DNA of 64,000 nucleotides, from NCBI GenBank assembly GCA_037043235.1, contig JAWRVZ010000004.1:1764001-1828000 (forward strand), given 5' to 3'. The notes below the pieces were generated by a model. That model was not told the DNA's origin. It worked only from the letters and a program-made list of their open reading frames with translations, and made no database searches. Made by a program: the position numbers and the translations under genes. This DNA comes from Rhodeus uyekii. Taxonomy: Eukaryota; Chordata; Actinopteri; Cypriniformes; Acheilognathidae. Shown piece by piece: positions 12,240-24,654 of the stretch; the first letter of the stretch is position 1; each line of letters opens with the position of its first letter.

Positions 12240-13500
12240 ACTCATTATCATTCTGCCAGTCAGTCAGCCCCGCCTTTACTGGTTCCATTCACCCCCTCGT
12301 CTAAGAATAAGCCTTGGGTCTTACTGTCTCCAGCTTCACCCAAGCCAGTGAATCCCCCAGCTCCTCCAACCACTGATCTCACCACTCCACCTTGGTCTGT
12401 GGACCTGTCTGCTCCACCTTGGCTCCTCCCTCCCTCGGCTCCACCAGATATCTCCACTGGGCTCCCTTGTCACTCTAGCTCCACCTTGGTCCTCAGTACC
12501 ACTGGCTCTTCCTCAGTCCTCAGAAACTCTGGCTCCATTTCAGATGCTCATCACTGTGGCTCTGCCTTGGCCTCAGGACCAACAGTGTCCTTCGATCCCA
12601 TCTGCTCATTTTCCTCATTTCATCCCCCTCGGTGTCATCAACTAACTCCCTCTATCGAATTCTCCATGGGCTGTGATGCACTTATACCAGTAATTAAAAA
12701 ATTGTAACGCCTAGCTGTGGTACGCAAGCTGATAAGCAGAAAATGTGCAGTGGATTGAGCGCAACAGCAGACTCTTATTTTGCCTTTGTTGTCACATGTT
12801 CCTTTTTGTTCTAGATCTTTCTGTCACTAATCAGTTGTCATGGACACTAATCCACTCAGCTGTTTGGCGGTTGTTGTTTGTGTTGACCACATGTTGAGTT
12901 TGCACTGCTGTTACGATCTCCTTTGCCATCATTAAAAGTTCTGTTGGATCACTCATCTTCATCTTTGTGCTCTTTCTTGCCTTGTTCCGTAACACTGTTA
13001 TGTGATTAATGTATAACGAGTGGTTCCCTACATTATTACTGGAAGGTTGTACAGTAATAATTTTCAAGAAGTTAACTGTGCTCAAACATCCAAAGGTCGC
13101 AACATGAAAGCTGCCTCAGACAGTGTGTGAATATTTTTGGCAAAAAACAAAAATTTAAGTATCGGTATCAGATTCCTTCTGGAAAAAGTGGCATCGGTAG
13201 ATCCATGTCATCATGGCTGTGCACTGGATTACCACCTGGATACCTCTGTTCCTGGCTCCTCCAACTATCATCACCACCCTGTTTCCTTCAACTGTAGCTT
13301 CCTCATTCATTGGCCCCTCGTCCACCTCCAAAGCAGCCATCCTTCCTGTGTATAACACACATATAATATGCATAATATATAATATAATGTGTATATTATA
13401 TTTGTATAATTGCTATCTGTTTCAATTCCTCTTTGTTTGTTGTCTTTTATGTAAAGGAGACACTGTTACCTGCTGAATACTGCTTTAGTTTTTAACTTTT
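12240..13500 (+). repeat. Old retroelement-derived block, Pro/Ser-rich frame
   Basis: The plus strand is rich in 'ggctcc', 'ccacc' and 'tccacc' units and gives an open frame of 162 codons (12219-12707) rich in Pro, Ser and Thr, plus a similar stretch at 13200-13370. The minus strand of 22945-23877 has the same composition and phrases such as GGCTCCTCCCTCCCT. The tail at 13415-13500 (TGTTTCAATTCCTC ... ATGTAAAGGAGACAC ... GAATACTGCTTTAG) is similar to 10783-10880, suggesting one old LTR element split by later insertions. I do not regard the Pro-rich frame as a gene. Confidence 0.45.
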
Positions 13501-13529
13501 TTTTCATTGTCTGAACAAACAGTGACACT

Positions 13530-13700
13530 GACTTTATTGCATATGCATTTGTAGGAGTTTTCCTTTCAAACACAAAAATGGGAAAATGGGAGGAAAGTAT
13601 ATGAAAGAATCATGCAAGGTTATTTACTAAGGTTTGCACTAGTCAATTTACTAGCATGTCTTAAACCAGATGGTAATTTGCCATGTTTAGTAAATCCTGC
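13530..13700 (+). repeat. Partial copy of the 'gggccagatttact' MITE family
   Basis: The blocks TGCATTTGTAGGAG, GAATCATGCAAGGT and ATTTACTAAGG-TTGCAC occur in the same order in the better-preserved element at 36504-36917. The terminal inverted repeats are not present here, so it is truncated, and it lies only about 70 bp upstream of the splice acceptor of exon 2. Confidence 0.6.
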
Positions 13701-13771
13701 CCATGTAATATCTGTAATATCTGTCGTCCAGGTCCTTAGTTTTGAAATGTTTACTTTCATTCTGATTTCAG

Positions 13772-14010
13772 ATGCTACCTTTTGGATGGGATCTCAAAAG
13801 GAGCATGGTTGAACCGTTCCAGTATCATTTACGCAGGGAATGACAAGTGGTCAGGGGATCCTCGTGTGTCTATCGTATCGAATGTGGGGGATAAACATGA
13901 ATACAGCTTACAGATACAGAAAGTGGATATAACGGACGAGGGCTTGTACACCTGCTCGATACAGAGTGAACGTAACCTACGCCCAAAGCTCATTCAGTTA
14001 ATTGTAAAAG
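13772..14010 (+). CDS. negr1: negr1 exon 2 (Ig-like domain 1)
   Basis: This exon encodes most of the first immunoglobulin domain of neuronal growth regulator 1, a GPI-anchored IgLON adhesion protein acting at the neuronal surface. The acceptor is TTTCAG (ends 13771) and the donor is AAAG/GTGAGT at 14010/14011. The first base completes a codon from an upstream exon. The frame then opens with CYLLDGISKGAWLNRSS, carrying the B-strand Cys, the core Trp and an N-glycosylation site (NRS), and continues to DEGLYTCS with the paired Cys. It ends after LIQLIVK with one base of the next codon. Length and motifs fit IgLON exon 2. The CYL.DG.SKGAWLNRSSI block and the domain-2 linker favour NEGR1 over LSAMP, OPCML or NTM. 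Confidence 0.93.
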
Positions 14011-14726
14011 GTGAGTGTTTTCATCCTATTTCATATCAACAACTTATTTCATTATGCTTTGCCATGTTTTTCTTTGATAAAACGATATATTAGCTAATAA
14101 TTTTTAGGGGTGAGTGGGGCTTTGAAGCACTTAATATTGCAATAAAAAAAATTCCTCTTTGCTGATAATATATATAAATTTATATTGAATTTACATCCAT
14201 ATTCATGAAACTATATTTTGAATTCAAAGTGCCCAAAATGTCAAAAATGTTTTGACTTGAGGGCACTGCATGCAATTTTAAGCAACTGCGTAAAGCTTTG
14301 GGTAGTTTTTCATACATGTATATGTTTGCAGTATTACTGAAAATATGTAATAAATGTGTTACTAATGACTATGAAATCATCAACGTTGGTAAAAACCCTT
14401 TTAAATGTTTCATTATGTAAATATGGATTCGAGCTCTACATGTGTGTCCCACTTGTAAGGAATTAGTCAAGTCTGTGCAAATTAGCCTATAGGCTATAGA
14501 TAGCAGTTTCAGTGTAGGGTTCTAGTGTGAGATTTTATGTTACGTAATAACATAATGATTAAAGTTCAAGTGGATCTAAATATATATTTTTATGGCGTTT
14601 AATTGTTAATTTTCATTTGTATTGATGAATTTTCTTTTTCATGGTGGGCATATAAATCAAAAGTAAATTAATCTTTAGAGTGGTAACTATATTAATGGTC
14701 CAAATGTATGGAGGAACAAGACACTT

Positions 14727-16360
14727 TGTCAAAGCACTATGGGAATGCCTCTGCGTGAATGCATCATAAAGCACATATGCAATTCAACCATTCGCGTGAG
14801 AGGACATCAGAGCGGGTGATGTCACAAACCAGAAATCTATAAATGCATGCCATGCCAAACAGCCGACAGCTAAACGTGTTTGAACTAGATGCTGTTGACA
14901 GGCACGCTGGAGGTATGGCAAAGGGGTGCAGCAGAAATAAGGTTAAATATGTAAATGAGACGTTCCCTTTCAAGTGAACTTGTGTTGCATCAAAGCGCTA
15001 TGGGAATGCTATACCAACGCTGCCATAGTGACAATTGCATCTCAGATGTAATGGCCTTCGAACGAAGACACCTGGATCCCAGGAGTGAAGTCTAGATTTA
15101 AGTTGTAGAGCCTAACGAAGTGTGCGGCAAAGACCAGCCTGCCGCATCACAAACATGAGGAAGATACTCCTGAAAGAAGGGCCTGAATGCTAGCCATACA
15201 ACTAGTAGAGATTGGCTCGGATTGCCAAAGGTTTGGTCAACCCGGCTGACTCATAAACTCATGAAATAGCCTCGGCTAACCACTCACTCCATCTCTGCTT
15301 GGACACTGGAGACCCCCTTTTTGTTTAGGGGGCCCAAACCTATGAACAGTTGTTCAAATTCTTGCATAAGGTTGAAGGCTAAGCAGAATAGTTCCTGGGC
15401 TTAAGTGTACCACGGAGGAGACAGGATACCAGTTGGTTTCTCCCCAAACCTTCCACCCAAAGGGATGTGGAAAGCACACATCTCTTTAAGGTGGATGGAG
15501 ATAACCCAGCAGTGAGTCGGTGTTGCAGAAACTCCAGCACTGTAACATATGGGCAGTTAACTGGGTCCTGCAGCCGAGCACTGCATAATGAAGCTTACTA
15601 CAAGGCATAGACTACTCTGCTCTGGAGTAGAAAATAGTATCAGTTGAAGGAACCCCTTAGAGGCCAAGCCACAATCTCCACAGTTCTGTGACCTCTCTCC
15701 AGAACCCCTGGGAGCACAGCGATCAGGGAATTCCATGTGGAGGACAGACAAAGCCTTGGCAAAGTCTGAGCCAAAGCGTAGAGTCCAGAGGAGCTGGATG
15801 TGAAAGAGAGATAGAGTGGACAGTGAGACGTCTCTCGAAACGCTTCTACATCCAACTCCCTGCATAAACAATGTTTATCCAACTGAGATCCAGTCCCATT
15901 CCACGGGCCTCAGCCCCTGCTTCAACAGTATGTCTGCTCCCTGCATGTTGGGAGCTCTGGAGTGGAGAACCGTCTCAACAACCTCAGTTGAGAGCACAAA
16001 GTTATGAGCTGGGCCCCAATTTCCACAGTTCCAGGCAGGGGTGCAATAGTGTGTCCTCTGCCAGGGACAGCATGTTCTTCCTGACCTGAATCTCCTGGGG
16101 AGAGCCATCGCGGCGGTACAGTAGACCCGGATGCCACGTCTGTCCAATAAAACAGAGCGATCAAAGTGAGACGGACCCTATCCCGGTGAACTGTCCCTGT
16201 CTCCTCCAGAACTCCTGGGAGCAGACCAATTAGGGGAAAAGTATAGACGTCCTCTCACGTGATTGGTTGGATTGCATACGTGCTTCATGACGCATTCACG
16301 CAGAGGCATTCCCATAACGCTTTGATGCAGTGCGAGTTCCCTTGAAAGGCAATTATATTT
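14727..16360. mobile_element. Unclassified element with inverted ends (DIRS- or DNA-type)
   Basis: The left end (about 14727-14815) reads CAAAGCACTATGGGAATGCC, TCTGCGTGAATGCATCATAA and then CGCGTGAGAGGAC. The right end (about 16245-16360), reverse-complemented, reads ATCAAAGCGTTATGGGAATG, CCTCTGCGTGAATGCGTCAT and CACGTGAGAGGACG. This makes an inverted repeat of about 90-100 bp. A third, direct copy of the GTTCCCTTTCAAG...CAAAGCGCTATGGGAATGC segment lies at 14967-15015. The interior is moderately GC-rich and has no recognisable protein. An extra internal copy of a terminal sequence is a DIRS trait, but no tyrosine recombinase or reverse transcriptase is readable. Confidence 0.6.
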
Positions 16361-16501
16361 TTTTCACCATACTGCTTAACGGCATAATTACTTATAATGT
16401 CCACGTGGAATAACATTTTCCATCATAGTAGTCTATGTAAATGGCCACTATGCAATGCTAATTTATTTTATTTGGGCCAAATGGGTATCGATTAAGGTGG
16501 T

Positions 16502-16820
16502 TGTAACACAGTCTTTGTTCAGGGAGGAAGGAGGCGGGAACCGGCAGACGATTAAACAGACTTTTGAACAGACAATTGAACAAACCACTAAATAAACATA
16601 ATGGCGGCAGTCCCTCACGGACAACTGCCGCCCACACAAACATAACATAAAGTCCAGGCCTGGTCCTCTCTCGTCCTTCACTGTCGTCGCTCCTCCTATT
16701 ATACCTCTGCTCCTCCGTGAGACGAGATACCGGTGGCTTCGCAGGTGACACTCATTATCAATCACGCCACCGGCTCTCGTGACGCTCTCACGGTCCCTCG
16801 ACCCCGCCCTGATCGCCACA
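16502..16820 (-). mobile_element. Solo LTR (Ty3/gypsy-like), TSD gtggt
   Basis: The unit runs TGTAACACAG to GATCGCCACA, giving TG...CA ends in both readings. A perfect 5-bp duplication GTGGT lies at 16497-16501 and 16821-16825. Read on the minus strand it starts TGTGGCGATC, contains GTATAATAGG as a possible TATA box, and has GTTTATTTAG before the end ACTGTGTTACA. It is antisense to negr1. No internal element is attached. Minus-strand open frames inside it (97 and 118 codons) are taken as chance in a CpG-rich LTR. Confidence 0.87.
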
Positions 16821-17865
16821 GTGGTATTTTCTTTTTTTGTGTGAGGAAAAAATGTCTTCTGTTAGGTTTGCATATTGCCATTGGTTGTCTATATTAATAA
16901 ATATTTTACAACTTCCTGACTCATTGATTAAGAAAGGAATTTTTCCAGTGCTGTTCTTTAAAAAAAAAACTCCAAGTGTCAGGTACAAATATTGGCATAC
17001 AGCTTTACATGTCAGTCTGCTTTCACAACTTGTTTACTTAAGCATTATGTTTATGAAACAAAATCAGCTTTAACTGTAAACATGTAATTAAAATAAATGA
17101 CACATGAGGTCAGGTGTACTATTTATATGTCTTGTTTCTCTAAAGATAAATTGTTTTTCTATCTTAACAAAAAAAGTTGGAGTTCTTCTAATTGGCTAGG
17201 ACAGTAAGGTACACTATGTCATTTGTTTTTGTTCATAATTAACAAAATTTGAATTATAATGCTACTTCCAAAACATTTTTTTTTCTTTATTAACTATGGT
17301 AAGTTTTAAGTGTTTATTGTTTAGACCTGACGGCATAATTTTCATGGGAAATTGCATACATACGTCATTCATCCATGCGTGTCTCGTCATATCCGTAAAT
17401 AAAGAAAAGTTGGTCCGGCTACTTTGTCGTATGTATGGGGTGGTAGCGGTATAGATTAGTTGTCACAACGAGCGAGAATTTTGACACAGCGCACGCTAAA
17501 TCTCAATCCGCCAAAGAATTACTTAAAGGCTAACAGAGGAGAACGGCAACGCAACAGAGCTCGTAATAAAGCAAGCTTGGCTTTTCAGTGATAGCGAGAA
17601 CTGCGTGATTTGAAATGTTGTGAAAGAGATACCTAGATGGTGTTTTTATTACTCAGCAGATGAGTAAGGTACTTTTATTAAGCAGATAAAGCCATATATA
17701 CCTCTCTTACAGAGTTCTCTGTAAAGTATTATCTATTGTGAAAGGTTATATTTATCCAGTCACAGACAGTCAAATCACAATCTAAACAATTTTCTTCGGC
17801 AAAAGGCATTTTTCTTTTCTTTTTTTAACTGATAGAGGGCCTAAAGTTAGTGTACCTTTCAAAAG

Positions 17866-18055
17866 AAAAAAAAGGAATATTTCACCCAGAAAAACCCTGC
17901 AAACCTGTATGAATTTCTAACTGTTTGGTTACCGAAATTCTTTAACATGAAGGTTGCGTTCAGCAAAAGAAAGGAATTCATACAGGTTTTGAACAATTTG
18001 AGGGTGAGTAAATGATGACAGATTTTTTAATTTTTGGGTTAAATATCACTTTAAA
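17866..18055. repeat. Short foldback element, cyprinid 'gtgagtaaatgatgacag' family
   Basis: The piece contains GGAATATTTCACCC, AACCTGTATGAATTTCT, and then the inverted GAATTCATACAGGTTTTGAA, GAGGGTGAGTAAATGATGAC and a final AAATATCACTTTAA. The two halves are roughly inverted copies. The wording is one I recognise as extremely frequent in zebrafish and carp genomes. It supports a cypriniform source. The start and end are approximate. Confidence 0.65.
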
Positions 18056-20608
18056 TGAAAAAAGAGAAAGAAACATGAATGCAAACTTTTTATCATAGCT
18101 GATTAGCAGAATTACAACTACTTTTAGATTTATTGTTTAATATAATTTATATTATTTTTATTTATTCACTGAAACCAGAATGTTTTGACTTTTTCTAAAT
18201 TTATTTAAAAAATATCATATTAGCTCTTAATTAGCTTTCAATTTAGCCAATAATTGTCTTTATTCTATACAGATCTGTAAAGTCTGGGCATTCTCTCAAC
18301 CATATTCATGAGGTGCCACCTGGTATGCTTTTTAAATTCTATTGAAAGAGTTCCCATATATTCTGGTACCCATGTTGGCTGCTTTTCCTTTGCTATCTGT
18401 TCCAATGCTTTAATGTTTTTTTAGCTCATTTAAATTGTAGTTTTATAAAGAAGTTCATATTTAAGCATGTTACACAATATGTGTTTGGTGCAACACATAT
18501 TGTGATAATACCTGATAATACGTATCCATTTTTATTTCATTATTCTTTTCAGCTGTTGTGTAAATTCACCTCATCTTCACCTCACATTCTAGTCATTAGG
18601 AGATACTTTCATGATGAATTTTTGTCAGTTTTTTAGTAAGCTTTTATTGTGTTTTTCACCTACAAAGTAAACTGTATATGGTTGACACCTCAGTAGGAGG
18701 TGCCGACTCACAGCAGTGGCAAATATGCTTATTTTCTATGTCCACTGTCTATAATTAACCAGAGAAAGATCACTGCAAGGACTCTAACCCTCTTTGAGAT
18801 AAAGCAAACTAATACAGACCAGTCATACCTGAAGATGTAGTTTTAGAGGCCGTAACCTGTAGCCCATCACTGAGTCTCTTCTGTGTAATTATAATCAACA
18901 AAATGAATGTCCTTTTTTTCACTCTCTTAGCCGAGGGCTGTTTCATGATCATGATGGATCTTTTGTCCTTAGAATCCATTACTTGCATGCATCTCTGCAT
19001 GATCTGGGATAATTAATAAGTACTGCTAAGAAAATATACAAGCGCTGTTGGGGTAATGACAACAACTAAAGAGAGAGAAGAGAAACGACAGGAAACACAT
19101 GATGAACAGCAGTCTTGTAATAGGAATCGGTGAGTGGTAAACTTAATCTCCTGCAGAATTGTATCAAAAATGAAATTGCTAGATTCACTCTTACAGTGGC
19201 ACAAATCCCGGAACAGCAAATCGTATGTAATGCGATTAAAATGTCTTATTTGTCCTTTATGAAATTTGAACAGACTGTACTCTTCGAGCTATCTTCATGA
19301 ATCCTGAACATTTGTGTGGACGAAACAGTTTTGCTAGGTCATTCTTTCTAGTCGACGGGTCAATACTGGGCATCATCAGAGAATGAGTGTGCTGGTTTGT
19401 TTTGTTGGGATTGAATGAGGATAGCCCACACACATTTTTCAGAGAATAATCACCTATCTTCTCCACCACTTAAATCTTAGCCTTGTTTACCAGACAGTAC
19501 CATTTGTCATAGTCCTTGGTGAGTCACCATTAAATAGAGCAGTTTGAGACCACCGCATTATTCTTTTGTAGATGTGCTCAGTTAGTGAATGACAGATCAA
19601 ATGTATTGCTATTCTGTACATAGGCCCTATACATCTAACTTAGCTAAATATTAGGAGTGATGGTCTGTTTGTCATCAGCAACAACCATTTTGTTTATTGT
19701 TGAAGAAGAAAAAAGGAAGCCTGACATTGCATACTTTCTATTATAGCGGCAACAATAAGGCTGAACTTTTCTGTTTTTATGTCTTTGGTTAATGATTTGT
19801 ATGGAAGTTCAATTATGAAATATTGATTATCATGCAGAGAGATCTAATTTTCAATTGCTTCTAACTTTATTTAACTTTAAACTTCCAAGTCTTGACGTCT
19901 AACAGACAATTATCTCTCTCAATGCCATTCTCTGTTTCCAAGAGCCAAACCGGTCTGCAATGTTCAGTTACATCAGTGGCGCCAATCTGGCTTGATGTCA
20001 ACCTAGAGGTGTTAATATACTGGTAGGCATGATAACCTGGTATTTTGGACTATCGTCTTTATCGTGGTTACACTCAAGTGAAGTTAAGTTAGGTTTCTTT
20101 TAGTACCTGAAGGTAAATTTGTTGTCCAGACAGGCGAATTAGCAATCCATACTCAAGACAATCCGTAAAACATTGAAGCATAAAATAAAATCCAAAAGTA
20201 TAAAAAACTTCTATGATAAATAGTCATGACAATGTGCCATGCATGCAATGTGCCATGCAAGCCAAGAGTTCTATTACATTTGTGTCTTTGTTCTATTGTA
20301 GTTTGTTGAACTATCGCTTGTAATTAGTTTTTTTTGCTCTTATTTTATCGCTTACTGTTAATATTGGCTAATATTAGTTTTTGTGATATTTAGTGTTTAA
20401 GCATTTTGCCAGTATAAGATCTACACTTCTCTTTGATTCATATTTATTTCATATTATTTATAATTGAACTTTCTACACTTTTATGGTTAGAGAAATAAGT
20501 ATTTAATTTTATACAGTAAAAACAAAAGCATTTTTGTCAAGTGTAGAAGGTGTTTTTGTCACTTCTATGTACAGATTTATCTTCAAAATATGGTTAAGAA
20601 GACATAAA

Positions 20609-20628
20609 CACACGTATGCACACGCGCA

Positions 20629-20700
<72 letters not shown>
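20609..20700. repeat. (CA)n microsatellite
   Basis: An imperfect start with CACGCG units runs into an uninterrupted CA tract of over 60 bp. The Thr-His and Cys-Val frames across it on the two strands are artefacts. Confidence 0.97.
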
Positions 20701-20702
<2 letters not shown>

Positions 20703-20989
20703 TGTTTTCTATTAACATATTTTAACATGTAATTCTTGTGAAAACTGAATTTTCAGCAGCCATTACTAATTCAGTGCCACAATACTTCAGAAATCATTCT
20801 AAAATGTTGCGTTGGTTCTCATTTTCTATTATTATCAATGTTGAAAACATTGTCTTCACTGTCACTTTTGTTCAAAATAATCAGTTAGTCATTTTTATTA
20901 TTTAATAACTAATAAGTAATAAGTAAACTGACCTTAGTTATGTATGTGTGCATATAAAATATGCATATAAAATATGTATATTTAAGTAT

Positions 20990-20998
20990 GTGTGTGTA

Positions 20999-21050
<52 letters not shown>
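20990..21050. repeat. (TG)n(TA)n compound microsatellite
   Basis: A TG run of about 25 bp passes directly into a TA run of about 33 bp. Confidence 0.95.
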
Positions 21051-21054
<4 letters not shown>

Positions 21055-22653
21055 TATAAATTTTTATAATGACAGTATGATGATATAATGATTATTTAAT
21101 TATAAATAATTAAAATAGCTTAATTATTTCTGTTAAAACGTTTTGTACAAGCTTCTGTTACTTTCACTTTTCACTGTTCCAAGGATTTTTTTCCAGTGGC
21201 CTGATTGGGCCAGTGGTTCAAATTTTTACATACCAATGAGATATCACATATATCTAGTCTAATTTTATACTAAAGTAAACTACTTGAAACTACTTGAAAA
21301 AAAATACTAATGTAAATTCAAAACACTATGTATGTATATACACACATACTCTTAATTATCTATATATTTTGAATTGATCAAGAGAAAAACAACACTGTCT
21401 TCAATTTTAGTGGAACATCATTAAGCTAGGTTAAGATGTTTTGAACTTCATCTAAAATGTCATGAAATATTAAGTCTCATTTTAGATTCTGTACCAGTGA
21501 GTCTGCACCTCACAGCAACTCTGCAAAGTCTTTAATGTGAAAGTTGATCCTTTCATGAATACCTAATATTCCTCTCCCTGATATCTCTGTTCATACTGTA
21601 AGCACTCTTCCCTATAGATAGAAATGATACAGTGGGCTGGGGAACAAAGCAGCGTGACTATGCCAGAATGTTACTTTTATACCTATTATATTGCATTAAT
21701 ATCTTAAATAAGAGATAAATAAACGATGAGAACAATATTCTGAAACATCATCAGAATATTAGAAAGGCATTTTTACTAATTTAGTTTATTCATAGTATTG
21801 CATTTCAATTATCTCTTCAAATGGACATGTTGTACCAAGAGGGCTCATGTACTGGGTCATGCACATCCTCACTGTCTCACGTTCCATGGCATTACCAACT
21901 GAAGAAATCCCAGCGGGTTGAGCAGCCTGTCAGGGTTTGTGTTTTGTTTCTGTCTATGACACCTAATTAGAGATCTAAGTTGGTTGGTTTTAGCAGCCTT
22001 CAGGTTGTATTGGGAATTGGGAACCACTGTGAATGAATGTGGAATCTGGCAGTTTTGCGAGTGTAGCAGATTTCCAATTCCAGCCACATGAGTGTATTTA
22101 AAATGCATGTGCATATTTGTACTACAATATAGTTTCTGGAACAAAATATTCAGTATTCCCTGTAATGGTCTGCATGGATGAATCTTATCAGAAAAATATT
22201 GAGACTACAAAAAAGAGGCTAATTTGGTATTAGCATTTTGCTAGGCTAACAAAATAAAACTCTTAGCATAAAAATGCATACAGTAGCACACACAAATATC
22301 GAGTATACTTTTTTTTAAACTATTCTCCAATTGTGCATAAATTATATTTCAGAGTGTATCTTCTATAAATCTCAGAAAAAAGTATGAATTTGACTCTTTT
22401 GTGAAGAATACATTAGGTTAATTAGGTTATAATTTTTCTTTCCCTTTCATTTTCTTTTGGTTTACAATATTAGAATTCAGCTAAATCATGCTTCCTATCT
22501 ATTGGAATAGCTGTAGAGTTTGGTTCGTGCCTATCATTTCTTCAAGTGCTGCCTATGTTGGCAGCTCACTAGCTTTTGGAGCTGAGCCGCATTGTGAATC
22601 ACATTAGTTGATCAGGACACAGAAGAGTTTATTATTTTGTTCAAAATTGTTAC

Positions 22654-23877
22654 TGTCACGGTTGGTGGTGAGATGAGGAAGGCACAGAGGCATGGAATAA
22701 CTTAAATAAGCTTTAATTATCAAAACTCAAACAAAACACTTTAAATAGAAACAAAAAGGCACTTCTTGTGCAAAACGTAGTGGAGATTACACGTAGAACG
22801 AGGAGGAGGAAAACACAACCTTAACATTGACAGGGACTGAAGGAAACAATACACCAGGGTTGAATGTGGGAATAAGACAGTGTGAATGGAAACACTGGAA
22901 TATCACTGGAGGAAACAGGAAGTAGACAGAACTGACATGTTACATTAGCTCCCCATCCCGGAAGGCGCATCCTCGCGCCTTAAATAGAGCAACTGTGGAG
23001 GGAGGGAGGGGGACCAGGAAAAGGACAAGACAGAGCTTAGAACATTATCTCCTCCTCCCGGGAAGCTCTTCCTCGCGCCGTAAAGAGGGCTCAGGAGGGG
23101 GGTGTGAAGCAAAATACATAGTCCAAGGGTGAGTGGAGGATTGCAGGAGCCAAGGGGAAGCCAGGAGCTGGGGGCGCCAGGTGGAGCTCTAGAGACCAGC
23201 AAGGAAGAAGCCCTAGGGTGGAGTGGATGGCATGATAGTGCACGGAACCATGGAGATGACCGATAAAAGACGTCACGGCAGGGGGTCTAGGTGGAGCCGA
23301 CGCACCGATGAGGAGCCGGTGAACCAGAGGCGGAGCCAGATGGAGCTGAAAGTGTAGGCAGGGCGATGACTGACCAAGGCGGAGCCGTTGGGACGAGAGA
23401 GCCTGGTGGAGCTTTATTTAGTCTTCAGTGGAGCAAAGGGAGGGAGGAGCCAGGGTAGAACTGAAGTGTCGAAGGGCCGAGGTGGAGCGATGGGCAACGT
23501 TGGAGGCGGAATCCAGGGATCCTCTGTCCCCAGTGAAGCTGGTGAACTGACGACACAAGGCGGCGCCCAGTTGTTGGTGGGAGCTGATGAAGGGGCTGAA
23601 TAAGGGACTGTTAGAGGAGGTGGGAGAGAGGCTGGGTGGGGAAACTGGAGAAGCAGAGGGTGTAGGAGATAGAGCTGAGCTGGACAGAACTAACGGGGAA
23701 AACAGTTCAGGGCTGGATGGAACCAGCGGGGAAAACAGGTCAGGGCTGGACTGATCCAGTGGGGACAACAAGGTAAATACCTCCTTAACACAGTCATGTA
23801 GTCCAATTATTAGTCCAGAGATCAAAACCAGGCCATCTGCCACGGTGAGGTAGTGGATTGGGCAACGTAATGTAACA
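22654..23877 (-). mobile_element. 1.2-kb LTR-like unit, TSD gttac
   Basis: The unit starts TGTCACGGTTGG and ends AACGTAATGTAACA, with TG...CA ends. The 5-bp duplication GTTAC is perfect (22649-22653 and 23878-23882). Read on the minus strand, the last 290 bp (22944 down to 22654) look like an LTR tail with AATTAAAGC near the end. Just before it is a purine-rich stretch ending GATGGGGAGCTAA, and a second similar stretch (GGCGCGAGGA...GGAGGAGATAATG) lies about 100 bp further in. The rest carries a Pro/Ser-rich minus-strand frame of 141 codons (23418-23843). It can be a single long solo LTR or a deleted gypsy element with one LTR left. No pol motifs are visible. Confidence 0.7.
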
Positions 23878-24387
23878 GTTACTGACCCTCTGCCTTCCTG
23901 ATCACAATGTCTCTTTCTAGATCAGTCAGTGTGAGTATGATTCAGGGAATGTAATATCCTAACAACATTGTGTTGTGTAACATTTCTTAACTGAAATCAT
24001 AGTATTTTTTCCCCCAAGTGATTCATAAGAGGATTGTCAGACTGAACCAGTTCACATTTGTACTCCTACCATAATGTAGTAATTTGAAATACATTATTGT
24101 ATAATAGTCACGGATACGTAGTAGCATTGGTTCACTTTCACAAAAGAGCCAATTGCATTCAAACCAACTACAAAACCAATTGCTCTGAAATTCACATGAA
24201 CAGTACATTTTTCTGACAGACTGTTATGGTTTGTTGTTCATACACCAAAAAACTTTAAAAGGTTTACCTTTGTACCTTATTCACCCCTAAAGGCTGCACA
24301 TTAGTACCTTAATGGTACATATTAGTACTTTTACTGTACCAGTAAAACATTTATAGTTTTCATTTTCTGAGAGTGAACCTAAGTTCA

Positions 24388-24405
24388 GGGGGGGGGGGGG
24401 GGGGG
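24388..24405 (+). repeat. Poly-G run of 18
   Basis: Eighteen consecutive G follow a stretch (24250-24350) with repeated GGTAC/GTACC words that I recognise as part of a fish interspersed repeat. The run could form G-quadruplexes and is a likely site of sequencing or assembly error. Confidence 0.9.
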
Positions 24406-24654
24406 TGAGCCAAAATGAATTAAAAGGTGTTGTGAAAACTCATAAACTCAGACTGAACAGTAATATAGTAAGGTTTTACCCTGTTATTTAAATGTATGTT
24501 ACTGTAGCAGTTCTTCTGTTACAGAGGATGAGAAAAATTAATTTAATGCTCTCTGTGTATTTTGGCATAGCATGCAACAGATATTAAAGGTTAATGAAGG
24601 GCTCAGCTGTGCAATAGAGTGCATCTTCTATAGTATTGCCTAGTCCACTGGTCA

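Noticed and set aside
12219..12707. Pro/Ser/Thr-rich open frame of 162 codons on the plus strand
   Set aside because: It is low-complexity, shares its wording with the LTR-like unit at 22654-23877 and has no splice or promoter support, so it is repeat-derived.
13612..13812. Possible start codon and small gene just upstream of exon 2
   Set aside because: The frame is not the Ig frame; the true exon begins at a splice acceptor at 13771/13772 and needs an upstream exon.
16458..16819. Minus-strand frames of 97 and 118 codons
   Set aside because: They lie exactly inside the solo LTR at 16502-16820 and are explained by its GC-rich sequence.
23418..23843. Minus-strand Ser/Pro-rich frame of 141 codons
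   Set aside because: It lies within the 22654-23877 LTR-like unit and has no recognisable domain.
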